Shown here: positions 47,807 to 60,900 of the stretch, piece after piece | How the letters are laid out: every line of letters begins with the position of its first letter | How positions within the stretch are numbered: position 1 is the stretch's first letter | Source: Littorina saxatilis | Taxonomy: Eukaryota > Mollusca > Gastropoda > Littorinimorpha > Littorinidae | Direction of reading: 5' to 3' | DNA: 64,000 bases | Assembly: GCF_037325665.1 (NCBI RefSeq) | Contig: NC_090255.1 | Span: 5,032,242 to 5,096,241, forward strand | The notes under the pieces: model-generated | The model's input: the letters and a program-made list of their open reading frames with translations, nothing else | Told to the model about the DNA's origin: nothing | The model's database searches: none | Translations under genes and position numbers: made by a program

Positions 47807-47843
<37 letters not shown>

Positions 47844-48163
47844 TGTGTGTGTGTCTGTGTGTGTCTGTGTCTGTGTGTATGTGTGCGATTCATGGAAAGA
47901 TCTTCTTTGACTTTTGTTTATTCAGAAGAATGTATATTTCATACACCCCATTTCTTTAATTAAGTTTTTACTTATCTATTTATTTATTTAATTTTTAGAG
48001 TAGATATATATGAGCCGTTTGCTTCTCAACATAAAACAAACATCTTTGAAGACAAGAATGCATATTTACACAAAACAGCAACAAAACAACAAGCAATACA
48101 AGAAATAGAAGACTGAATTCTAAACCGACACCTACAACCGTATACACCCCATTTCCACCTAAC

Positions 48164-49713
48164 CTGTGAAGCTCGACTCAGACTCGTAGGATCCAAAAAG
48201 GAGAAGATATAAAGGGAGATGACTCTTGGCAGCACACGAGTGAAGTCCGATCTGGGCGGAGGGACGCGGTCGTGCACAATGTCTCGAGCCAACTCCAACT
48301 GACGACGTCTGCTGTGAGTCAGGAGATCTTCCAGGACGCGCCTTCTTTGTTTGTCGCTCCAGTTCTGGTACTGCAAGATTTAGCATGTCAATTAGCCACG
48401 AAGGAAAATAAGAAACACTTCACATGTTGAAATGATGACCAAAGCAAAACTCTACATGCATTCATGTTAACTTTATTTTTACCTTTTTTTTTTAACACAC
48501 CTCTAAAATCTCTGAATCAAAAAGCAAGAAAGGTATGTTTTTGGAACATAATATTTACAAAACAAAACATTATGTTCACTGACCTTCGACCCAGCGGTCT
48601 TGTAAGTGGACAGATAGACAAATACTTATTTATATAAAACAGAAAAAAAACTAATCTGACAAATTGTCCAGAAGCTCGCTTGGAAGACACAAATGTGCAT
48701 TGGCAGTATTATTTATGTTTGGATCTCTAAAATCTCAAAAAATTTGGTCTGTATAAAACTAAAAGAGAGGCTGTCTTGAAATAAAGGTAAACAAGAAGGG
48801 CAAAGCCCATACGACTCACATGCTCTACACATTTTTCCTACCAAAATACATGTGACCTTGACCCAAGGTCAAGGTCATCCAAGGTCATGCAACACAAAGC
48901 TGTTAATTCAAGACATAGGAAGTACAATGGTGCTTATTGGCTCTTTCTACCATAAGATATGGTCACTTTTAGTGGTTCACTACCTTATTTTGGTCACATT
49001 TCATAAGGGTCAAAGTGACCTTGACCTTGATCATATGTGACCAAATGTGTCTCATGATGAAAGCATAACATGTGCCCCACATAATTTTTAAGTTTGAAAC
49101 AGTTATCTTCCATAGTTCAGGGTCAAGGTCACTTCAAAAATATGTATACAATCCAACTTTGAAGAGCTCCTGTGACCTTGACCTTGAAGCAAGGTAAACC
49201 AAACTGGTATCAAAAGATGGGGCTTACTTTGCCCTATATATCATATATAGGTGAGGTATTGAATCTCAAAAACTTCAGAGAAAATGGGAAAAATATGAAA
49301 AATAGCTGTTTTTTAGGCAACATTTATGGCCCCTGCGACCTTGACCTTGAAGCAAGGTCAAGATGCTATGTATGTTTTTGGGGCCTTGTCATCATACACC
49401 ATCTTGCCAAATTTGGTACTGATAGACTGAATAGTGTCCAAGAAATATCCAACGTTAAAGTTTTCCGGACGGACGGACGGACGGACGTCCGGACGGACGG
49501 ACGGACGACTCGGGTGAGTACATAGACTCACTTTTGCTTCGCATGTGAGTCAATAAAATGTACAGATGTTAAGAAATGAAGATCTGAGAAAGCAGGGTCT
49601 TATACAAGGGGGAAATTCTATCGCATCGCTAAATCAGCAAATCATGTATCAAATTAACAGCAAACAAATGAACGTACCCATTTGCTGACAAGACCCCTTC
49701 GCTCCTCAAATAT
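48164..49713 (-). CDS. FBXO16: FBXO16, two exons of the second copy
   Basis: Exons 49713-49678 ([12 protein letters not shown]) and 48370-48164 ([11 protein letters not shown] to LSRASQ) repeat the first-copy exons 28692-28657 and 27349-27143 without change to the protein. The other five exons are absent because the contig begins downstream of them at the gap. It is a partial duplicate, not a second gene, if the duplication is an assembly artefact. Confidence 0.9.
48798..49551. mobile_element. Repeat with TCAAGGTCA array, second copy
   Basis: Counterpart of 27777-28530 with one-base homopolymer differences only. Confidence 0.75.
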
Positions 49714-50493
49714 CTGAAAAGAAAGTGAACAAGGTATTGACAAAAATATCTTGCAAATTCATTCCAACCCCAGTACAACCCTATTTTCTCCCACATCCTA
49801 TTCTGACAATAATTTCAACTGTACAGTCCAGCGCTGAAAGTCTACGAAATGGGGCACTGGCCTTTGGCTAGTACTTCTCATAATTTACTAGCCAAAGAGC
49901 AAATTTTATTATTTTTACTCGCCAAACCAACCATTTGTTTCAGCAACTTTACTCGCATTTGGCGACTAGATTAACATTTCTACTCGCCATTAATATGTTT
50001 CTACTCGCCATGGCCTGCAGTCATATTTGGAAAGAGGTCCAATGCCAGTGAATTCGTACACTCTGTTCAAGATTTTTCTTCTTCTCATATTTGGATACCG
50101 GAGTGTTTTGGAGTTTTTATTTGTTTGTAGATATTTATTAAAGAGAACCTCTCAGAACAAGCAATAAATTTAACTTCTGTATAGCATGTTTTCGGAAGTA
50201 TTTCAAAATTCAAGCAACAAATTCAGATTTTGCCTAAACAGCAAAAGTAGCTGTCACTCAAACATCACCAATGCAAAGACTTTTATGTTTCCACTCTCCC
50301 CTCCATGTGACCTCCCCACCCCACCACCGCCACACACAAAAATCACCACCACCACTACCAGTAGTACTATCACCACCACCAACACAACCAAGCTACCCCA
50401 TCATTGTAGCGTTTCTTAGGTGCGAGAATTGGCAAGTGAAGCAAGGAAGTACCGTTCTTTAGAAATTCTCGCCACGAAGAACGCTAGGATTAG

Positions 50494-51225
50494 GCCACAA
50501 AAAAAAATTGTCTGTTTCTGGTAACATGGCTAAAAAATATAGGGTCGGTAGGTCGGGATTATTATTATTATTATTTTTTTTTTTTTAACCCCAAATGTAG
50601 ACCAATAAAACTAACTTTAAAAATCGCGCAAAGAGACTGGATTCACTATACATAGAGACAAGACACTCAACACATTTACAAATCGTCAGCGGACTTTCGT
50701 TTTCACACGTTTTTGTTGTTCATTTTCTCACCCTGTCCTTTACCACCCAAAAAAACAAAAAAAATGTTTGAGTTTGGAAAAAAAAAGTTTAGAGTCGGCG
50801 CCAAAATTTAGGGTCGGTCGGGTGACCAGAAACAGACAATTTTTTTTTTTTGGCCTTAGGCAAGCGAAAGCTAGGTACATGGGTGGCACTGACAAATGCC
50901 ATGAATCCTGAAGAATTTTAAGGAGGGATCTGGGAGCCCCTATAGACGCAGAAGGATTTGTATAATTTATTAGGCCAAAAAAAAAAAAAGGTCTGTTTAC
51001 GGTAACATAGGCCAAAAAAATAGGGTCGGTAGGTCGGGATTTTTTTAAAATTTATTTTTTTTCCCAAAAAACCATATTTTTACGTTATTTTGCACAAAAA
51101 AAAAAAAAAAAAAAAAATTTTTTTTTTTTTTTTTTCCCCCAAATGCCAAAAAAAAGTCTAGGGTCGCGCGAAAAAAATAGGGTCGGTCGGGTTACTGTAA
51201 ACAGACCTATTTTTTTTTGTGGCCT
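50494..51225. mobile_element. Harbinger-like MITEs A and B, second copy
   Basis: Counterparts of 29473-29836 and 29954-30202. Here the first keeps an intact GGCCACAAAA start, where the other copy has GGCAACAAAA. Confidence 0.65.
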
Positions 51226-51749
51226 TAGCAACCCAAAAAACGTCACCACAGACATTACAAATCCGGATTTCCAGAATATACCGGAAGAATCCCACCCATG
51301 TATAGGTAGCATTATGGTTGCATGCTACGCGAGCGAAAATGGCGGACTCGCAGCTTCCAATCGGATTGGCTGTCCAACGGCTGTTTACCGACCAGTGTAG
51401 ACAACCTTTTCGGTATCAACCTATGGTGTTTGATTCTTGCGTAGCTGGCCATTAAACCGTTTCACATACACTCTCGCCTCCTAGCTCCGCGAGTGGCTTG
51501 CCGCTAGGAAGTCTTGCCTGAAAGAAACACGCGTCTGATTTGTAGGATTTTTTTTATTTCTTTGTAGATTTGCACATGTCTGTTTTGTTTGCTTGTTTGT
51601 AGTTGTCGTTTTAACTCTCCATATCTCGCTGCTGAAAAACTGGGGACTGTTAGATAGTTCTTCAAAGCCTGTTTACACTACAGACTTCCGTTTAATTAAA
51701 GGCTTCCCTTTTGCAAGATAGGTTAAGGTGTTTCACGCAGAAATTAGGT

Positions 51750-52330
51750 CAGGGTTCGACACTAGCGGGGGCGGGGGGCGGAACGCAAGAGTTTTGTGTT
51801 CCGCCCCAAACATTGCCGAAGCTTGGGGCCCACTCCGCCCCAGGATAAATTCCAACTGACAATGACAAACCGAAAATTCCAATGCCAGAGCCAATCACTA
51901 AAAATCGCCAGTCAAAGTCGTCACTGAAGTTTGCGTTACGATCAATGCCGCAGTCAAGAAAAAAAAACATTGAAATCGTCGAAGGACAATGCCGCAAGGG
52001 AAGTAACTCCCAGATTGCGCTCTTTAGCCTTCAAATGCCAAACGCAAAATGTGGCGACACATCCCTGGTGTAAAAAGACATGGAAATGAAGATGAAGAAC
52101 AGGGTGGAGAGAAACAAAAAAAGGAGACCGATGCAGCCAATAGCCCGAAGCGCTGTCGTAATTTCAATGTCAAATGGTTGAAAGAATTTCCCTGGCTTCA
52201 GTACAATGAAGAATAACAAACCGCACGTGAATACTGAGAGTGGGCCCCAGATTTTTGTTTTCCGCCCCAGCAATTTCCATCTCTGGGGCCAGTGTGGCCC
52301 CAGGCCAAATAAGTTAGTGTCGACCCCTCG
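51750..52330. mobile_element. hAT5-like MITE, second copy
   Basis: Counterpart of 30728-31323, with two short deletions relative to it. Confidence 0.65.
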
Positions 52331-53235
52331 TAGGTTCTCACGAACTGGTCAGAACAAACTATTCAGAACTAAGAAGACACAAAAAGTCAAACTTTGAAAA
52401 GAAAATATCCTGCAGTTTTGAAATTTACTACTCTCTATTTATATTTTCAAAGTATGCATGCCCAGCAAACATTCATGTTTTCACTTGATTTTAACTGTCT
52501 CATCTGCTGGAAACAGATTCTCGTCGTCAGTGTGTCAGAACTTACTCTGTTGTTTGCTTCTTCGTTGCTCAGAGGAGTCCACGCACTCTTGATGCGATTT
52601 TTGGCAATCATCGTCATTTTTGCGAAGGAAAGAAGCAGAACTTATCAGGCACAAATACTCCACTGCTGTACCATCAAACCCTCGCGCACACCGCCGCCAT
52701 TTTTACACAAATATGTTGCTGGGTAGGATATTTTGCTGCGGATAGTATACTTTTCAAAAATTATTAGACGCAAAGTAAGTTTTATAATTTTGATGAGTTC
52801 AAAAGAGTCCGTGAATAAAATAATAGCTTTGTTACAGTTTTGCTGATTCTCGTTTTGTCGCGAATGAGACGAGAATCGGGTACTGACCAACATGGCTGCA
52901 TGTTAGTCTGTAATTTTCTTTACTGTTTGCCACAGTTTTAACTCTCTTTTTCAACCTGCCAGCAACGCCGCATACTGTGCCCTGCCTTCTTCAGCACTTA
53001 GCCTAACGGTTGCCTACAAAGAAAGGTATGACAGTGTTTTATGTGTGTGCTGATGAGTTCTTCATGTTCATTTTTTGCACATGGTATTATTTTCGCACAG
53101 ATGGGAATGTTTACTAAGTTCGTCTCTAGTGACTATGTCGTTGAGTGCAACGGTGATTTGCCATAGTTTCTGCGTAAGTACAAGGAAGTTCTAGAGTACG
53201 TGTCGTTCCGGTTGCGTTCTCTGAATACAGGTCTA

Positions 53236-54522
53236 CAGGGGTGTTGGTAGACATTTTCATGTTGGGACATTTGGCCGAAACTGTCATCTTGGAAAATGTT
53301 CGGCTATTATAATTATTTTGGCTCATACAAAGTCACCGCAACATTGAAGCACAAGACTCAAGAAGGGAACACCAATGCATACAATCATTGTCTTAGGAAC
53401 ACAGATTACAGGGGCGGAGCAGTTAAGCCAGAGGGGGGTGGGGGTGGGGTCTGGGGGGCTAAGCCCCCCTAAAGCTGAAGAATGTTAGCTATTTTATAAA
53501 TAATGTGTGGCTTATCCTTGATTTTAAACATGATCAACTGGTGTCAGCAACCACTCATTATTTCTTTTAACGTTAGTATTAAATAATGGCAATTTATCTT
53601 CACTGATATATATATCTGCTCCCGACATCATATAGTATGGTTACAAGGAAGACATGTCGCATACTGTGACAATTAAACAATTAACTCTTCCCCCGGCTTT
53701 ACAGACAGAAAAATAAATAAATTCACAGACAGAATTTTTTTTTGGGGGGGGGGGGGGGACAGCCGGAGGGGCGGGGGGGGGGGGGGGGGCGGGGGTCCGG
53801 AACCCCTGTAACACCCCCCCTAATCCGCCCCTGGATTATATGTAACTACATCAGACACTATGCAGTTCTCTGCAACTTTTTCAAACCTTTAACTTTAATT
53901 TCTTGAAAGTAAAACTCTTCCAATCTTGTGCTAATCTTGACAAGCCTTGGGAAACATGACCGGTAAAACACCAATAAAAAAAACGTGTAGGGTGAGCCAT
54001 TTTGCTTGGAAACCACGATTTGGAGGACGCTTTTCATTCTCTGGCTTGGACAACACTACTACCACTCACGCTGACACTGTCCACATTCTCGGTGTTCCTG
54101 TCATTTTGTCCGGAATCACTTACCTTGGCGAAGGGTAGCAAACCTTGGCCAATTTAGTTTTTTTTTCTTTTTTGGTTGCGACATGATGTTCAAATCCAAA
54201 TCGAAAGCACTGACTGACTGATAAACTATCGCGAACGCAAACGCTGAGAGTGTGGCATCTATATTTGTTGGCAATGGCTTCCGTTCAAAACATTGATGTT
54301 TCGTTTTTGGTATTCGCGAAGAAAATAAACGTCAGTCAGTTGACTAAGTACATCGGCAGCAGTTTTAGCAATCAAAGCCTGACCAATACAAAAAACTGGA
54401 CAAACTTTGGCCGATTTAGGCGAATACTCTTCAGACATTTGGCTGATAGGGACATGAAAGTTTCGGCCAAAGTAAAAAATAATCGGCGATTGGCCGAAGG
54501 GCCGACCCAAACGACACCCCTG
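53236..54522 (-). mobile_element. hAT5-like nested pair, second copy
   Basis: Counterpart of 32229-33515 with the inner element at about 53409-53834. The insertion order and target duplications are the same. Confidence 0.65.
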
Positions 54523-54990
54523 GTCTAAGACGGTCGCACTCCCACGGTCAACAGTCTCAAAAGTGGGCTGGACCCACACTGGAAAATCTAGCAGTAAGGT
54601 GAAGACCACCCAGATTGCCGAATCATGACAAACTGGGGTTTTTTTTTTTTGGCATCACTATTGGAGCAGTAAACAGGCTCTCAAGGGAGTCAATCTCTGA
54701 TGAAGAAAAGGTGTGTGTGTGTGTGTTTGATTTTGTCATTCACTCATTATGTGTGACTCAAGAATGACAGAAAGTCTGCAAAATTATACTGAAGATGTGC
54801 TGTGACTGTGTAGTGTGTGCAGAAGGATAAAAACAATTTTTTGAAGATTCATGCCACAGAAAAGTTACCTATTCATAAATTTACAAAATGGAAAAATCAG
54901 TATTGAACACAGGAGACATTGAATCAGTGAATGAATGCACTGCAGTCTAATTTAGTTTTTTTTAATGTTTACGCTTTCAGAGCGCACAGA

Positions 54991-57900
54991 ATGTCGCAGA
55001 TGCTAAACCAAGCAGGCGGGCAGTCCCAGAGTGCAGGTTACCATGGCGCCACTCAAGGTCACACCACGGTGCCTGCCAACACAGCGGGTATTACATCAAG
55101 TAAGTTTGTAGTAGCTAAAAGTAAAACTAGTAAAAGTCGCTTGTTCGTTGCAATGTTTGTTATTGACTTATTCTGCCAGGTGCCAGGTGATTGACTTATT
55201 CTGCCAGGTGCCAGGTGACTGGTTCCCCATAGCTCTCACTTTTTTTAATGCACATTTTCCTTTCATATCATATATATATATTAAATTACATATTACTTCC
55301 CCAAATCTCATAAATTTAGCAATTTACTTCCGTTAAGTGCTTAAACGTTGAACACGCTTCCCTGGTAACACAAGGGAAGCCACTCCCCTAAAGAAAAATC
55401 ACATAAACAGTCACTAGACCACGTGATACCTCAGGGTAGGCTCCCCTTATCGCCACGTGACACGCGGCCGCCATCTTCAATTCACTTCTCTTCCAACGCC
55501 TGAGCTGCTCAGACGTGTTGGTTCACGCTCCGGCCTTTTGTGGCCGTTTCAGCTTTTTTGAAGCTGAGTTTTTCCCTGGTTTTCTCTACGTTCGGGTGAG
55601 ACCTTTCTATTCGTATTGTGGCTAGCGTTTTCTGTTGTAGAAATTGTTTGTTACAACTTTTTCGGTCAACATGTCTGACAAAGAACATAAGAAACGTGCG
55701 TCTGCATCAGCGAGTTCAGATTCTTCTTCAAAGCGGTCAGCTAAGAAAACGAAAGCCAATCCTACTGTTCATGTCACGGACCCTATCAATGATACTTCAT
55801 TTAGTGTTGTTATTGATCCTCCTGCTGAGTCTCTTGTTGATTCTGCCGCTCCTGTACTTAGCATTGAACCGGCAGACAAAGCTCCGTTAGACAAGGAGCA
55901 AATGATGGATATTTTTCATTCCTTTGCTGGTCAGCTTAAAGACATTTTTGCTGAGGAAAGGAGAGCGGCTAGTCGTGTTACGTCCATTCTTCCTTCTAGA
56001 GTTGGTGGTGTGCAATCTTTGGCTAAATTGCGTACACCTTCAGCTACCGTTACGTCGGCCGACGTCTCGGTTGAGTCTCCAGCTTCCGGTCGGTACGAGT
56101 GGCCATGCTCGTATCCGGAACTGGCTTCAGGTGTCCCTCACCTTCAAGGTATGTCTGGTCAGGCACAGGAAGTCAGCTGTCGTTCCGCGACAGTGGGTGA
56201 CAATCGTGTCTTACAAGAGCGTCCAATAGCGGGTACACCTTCCTTTCTTGCGGACGTTTCTTGTGCCACCCCACTGGGGGTGCGTCGCGAGCGTATTCTA
56301 CATAACGCTTCGTCGATAGCACAGGCATCTTCCGGTCCGCGTGCGGAACCGGAAGAGGACATTGGCCAGATGTCTCGAGAGGCGGTCACTTCCGGTGATC
56401 GACCTCGCTCGGTTCCGGTTACCGCTGCCAGTAATACTGAGTGTACTGAACGCGGTTTCTTACCGGAAGGAAGCGCTTTTGCGCAAGACTCTTCGTCTGT
56501 TTACGGAAGTACTAATTCCGAACAGGATGAGGAAGTTTTCCGGTTACCGGCAAGGTTTATCCAGGCTCTTGCTCTTGCAGCAGAGGTGACCTCACGGTAT
56601 TTTCCGGAGGGAGTGGTCGCAGCTGTAGACGATTCTGCTCCTCCTAAATCAGCGGTTGACGATTTTTTACCATCGCAACCTGTCGCCTCGGGGTTTCGTT
56701 TCTCAGAATCTCCCTTGGTGGCTTATGAAATGGCGAAAGTTTTGGCTACTCACCCACCGCTGGGTAGTAACATTCCTCTTCGCCCAGTGCCACTTCTGGT
56801 GGCGCATGGACCGGTTCCTCCTTCAGTGGATTCATGGCTGGCCACAGAGCAGCAGGCTTCTGTGTTTCGCCATGCCACACACAGGAAGTTAGTGTTGAAA
56901 CATTCCAATCGCGGGTTGATTCAAACTTTTGCCCTACCTCGGGCTCCACTTCCGGTGACTCCAGCTGTTGACTTCCTGCGTTTTGAGCATTTCAAGAAGG
57001 ATAAAGCGTTTCCTTACACTGAATCTTCTCTTCTGGGGTTAGAGGAAACAGGCAGATCTGCACTGGAACTTGCATCCCTCTCGGATACGCTGCTGCGTTC
57101 TTTGACGCGGGCGCTTACTTCTTCCCTAGAACCATTTGAGTTCAGGCAAGATGCAAGCGAACAGGATGTGGCGGCTCTTTTGTCGGCATTGGCTAAAGTT
57201 TCGGCGCAACAAATGGCGTCATCAGCACGGCTCTACGCTCATGCAGTTTTTACTCGAAGGGATAACTTCCTCTCCGAGTCCAGACTGCAGGATCGGCGAA
57301 CTATTGACTCTTTGCGCACATCTCCCTTCACGGAGGAGGCGCTCTTTGGTCCTTTGGCTCTTGATGCTCTTCACAAAGAGACCCAAGAGGCAAAGGATTT
57401 GGAGTTTGCCAGATACACTCAACGCTCCGCTAGTCATACCATACAATCCGACTCTGCTACCTACATGGCCCCTGCGGTTAAAGGTAGCTTTAAGCAAAAC
57501 TCTGGTTCCTCTCGAGGTCGTGGAAGGGGTGCTTCTTCTGGCAATAAGAAGCCTTCCTTTGGCAAGTCTCGGGGGTCTGGGCGAAATCCCAACCCCCAGT
57601 GATTCCCCCCTGATCTGATTATCCCTGCAGCCGCCATCCCCGTGATGGTGGGCGGTCCGTCTCGGGCGATCGTATTTTGGATGCAGAACGTAACCAACAA
57701 TTGGATCGTAGGGATAGTCAGATCGGGGTTCCGGCTTCTCTGGAAAGAGGAAAAGGCTCCTCTTACCAGAGTTCTCCCTCACTTTTCTTTTCCGGCCAAC
57801 AAGGAATCAGTCATGGTCATAGATGCCGAGATTCTGGCCCTTTTACGGAAGCAAGCGGTGGAGGTAGTATTAGATCATTCCTCCCCCGGATTTTTCAACC

Positions 57901-60900
57901 GGATTTTCGTGGTACCCAAGGCCTCAGGGGGGTGGCGCCCAGTTCTGGAACTTTCCTCTCTGAACGCCTAAGGGACATACGCTTTACCATGAAAACACCA
58001 GCTACGGTCAGGGACACCTTTCGCCCGGGCGATTGGGTCACCTCCATCGACCTCTTAGACGCGTATTTCATCTTCTCATCCATCCTTGCGACAGGAAGTG
58101 GTTGAGGTTTCGGTGGAGAAACAAGGCATACTAGTTTCGGGCCCTGCCCTTCGGCCTATCCTTAGCACCATGGATCTTCACAATGGGTGTTCGATAGATT
58201 TGTGCTCTTATTCGGCAGAAGGGGGTACGTCTTTGGGCGTACCTCGACGATTGGCTGATTCTGCATCAGGCTCGAGATCTTTGCCTTTCTCACACTCATG
58301 TCGTCCTGCGCCTCGCATTGGATATGGGTTTTGCAGTCAATCAGACCAAGTCGGATCTCACTCCCGCTCAGGAGTTTTCTTACCTGGGCATGAGATTCAA
58401 CACAGTAGCCTGGACCGTTCGGCCCTCTCTCAGGAGAGTGGACAAACTCCAAGACTTAATCAGAAATGGACAAGCCAACACTGGATCCGGACCTACTACG
58501 TCTGTCTCGGGGCTCTCCCGTCCCTCTCAATCTCGTAAAGGGAGAGCTTCTACAACCAAGAACAGGCATTCCTCACGGAAATCCGCAGTCTCTGCTTCTT
58601 CACGGGTGGATGTTGTGAGAAATTCTCTTCTGCACGCAGGTGCTTCAGACATCACTGTTTCGTTGATTCAGAAAGCTCACAGAGCTTCCACAAATTCGGT
58701 TTATTCCTCTCACTAGAAAGCTTGGAATACTTGGTGTCAGTTAAACAACGTCAACCCAGTAGCGCCTAGGTCCATGCAAGTCGCTAATCATTTGGCTTGG
58801 TTGTCTTCACAAGGTTGTTCTGCATCCTCCCTTAAGGTTAGAAGATCAGTTATATCTTCAACATTACGACAGTTAGGGCATGTTATCAATCTTGGCGGTC
58901 CAATAGCTTCAGTGCTGAAAGGCGCCTCGATTGCAGATATTAAAACAAACAACCAGTACCGGCTTGGGATCTCTTTCTTGTTCTTGAATTTTTGAGATCG
59001 TCAGACTTTGAGCCTTTGCATGCTGCAAGCTTACCAAATCTAACCCGCAAGACATTAATGTTACTGTTGTTAGCTTCAGCCAGACGCGGTAGCGAGGTAC
59101 ATTCTTTATCTGGCCTGCAGAAAGACATTTCGTTTCAAGCAGACGGTTTCGTCTCGCTTAATTTTCGACCAGATTTTCTAAATCAGAGACCAGATCAGCA
59201 ATCACCAGTGATCACAGTTCATCCACTGTCTAATATATTAGCTCCAAACGATCCAGATCTTATGAACTGTCCGGTTCGTGCGCTAACGACTTACTTATCT
59301 CGTACAAGCCCCATTCGGGCTAGTAGTCAGAAGCTGTTATTCATCTCCACGAACACAGCTAGACACAAAGACATTGCCAAAGTCACTTTAGCAAAATGGG
59401 CTTCCACTCTCATTAGACAAGCCTATGTGTGGTGGCAGCAGAATGATGGTGGGCGTTCTTCTCAGTTCATCCTTCCTCTTTCCTCGGCGAGGACTCATGA
59501 GACCCGTGCTTGGGCCTCATCTCTCGCTGTCTTCAAATCCAGGCGTCTATCTGAGGTCTTGGGCGCCGCTTACTGGAGATCAGAAGACGTCTTCCTGAAT
59601 TACTATTTGAGGGACGTCTCTGGCACTCGTCCTTATGGATGCAACGTCCTACCTGCGGTCGTGGTTGCCGGGCAGGCTCTACCCAGAACTTAGGGTGAGT
59701 TGTCTGTCTGCTTATATTCATGTTTTATGATCCCACCTCCTTAAGTAGCAATCTGCTATTTATGAGATTTGGGGAAGTAATACAGTAGTCCCTTCCATTT
59801 CCGGCCCTTTCGTGGGCGTGAACCTGCCTGGAGCGGCCAGCTTTCCCATGACTAATGAGTTTTCCTTCTATAATTGACTCTTAATGGCCGTTAACCTGTC
59901 TGACGCGGTCAACGGTCACTGATTTTTGCCCTAAGGTGCCCCTCTTACTCGACAGGAGCGGCCACTTAACGGCCACTTGTCACTTTCGCGGGCGAGCGCC
60001 TGTGGCTCTCCCCGCCCACCCACCTCCCACCTGCTATCTGGCCGTTAGAAATCAGCACCTGTCCACTTTCTATAACTGTTAACACATGTATCGCCTGTTA
60101 ATAAAGCTGACGAGTCAAACTCAAGATTGTTTTTGTTTACATTGGAGTGTGAGCGATCGCTGCGTGTTTGTGTTTGTTTGTTTTCGTGAATGAAGACGTG
60201 AGTGATTGTTGAGTGATTATTTGAAGCCTTTGCAAGCCCGTCAAGAATTTGTTCAGTCAGTCAGTCAGTCTTTCAGAATGGCAACACAAACTCCAACAAA
60301 GAAAAGACTGGTGCTGACTTTAGAGCAAAGAGTGAAGGTTATTAGCAGAGAATACTTACGCATGCGCAAACTGTAAATACAGACATGCGCATACATACAT
60401 TTACGGCAGTCACTTCCGGATCGATCACAGCTGATGTGAGTTTGAAACACTTGTTTATCTGACACTCAAATACATATATAATAATCCAAACAACACACAT
60501 AGAAACATACGAAACAATAGCTTAGCCAGGACGATCGAGTTAAACACGCAAATAATTAAGATGTATAAACAAAAGCAAAACTAACAGAGACAATGAATCG
60601 GCGGCTCGTGGATGATCGCTTTCTTTTCTTCATGAAAACTTGATCGTGTTTTTGGGTTTTTTTTTTGGAGGAGGAGGGGGCCTGTAATGAACGGCCACCT
60701 GATATTTGCGGTCACCTTTGCAATGACTAATGGGTGACCGGATATGGCAGGTACTACTGTAATTTAATCGAAAATTTTAATAATAAATTTTCATTTGATT
60801 AATATACTTACCCAAATCTCATATCAAATGCCCTCCCACCTACCCCGCTTTCAGACTTGCTCAGGCTTGTCAAGAAGTGAATTGAAGATGGCGGCCGCGT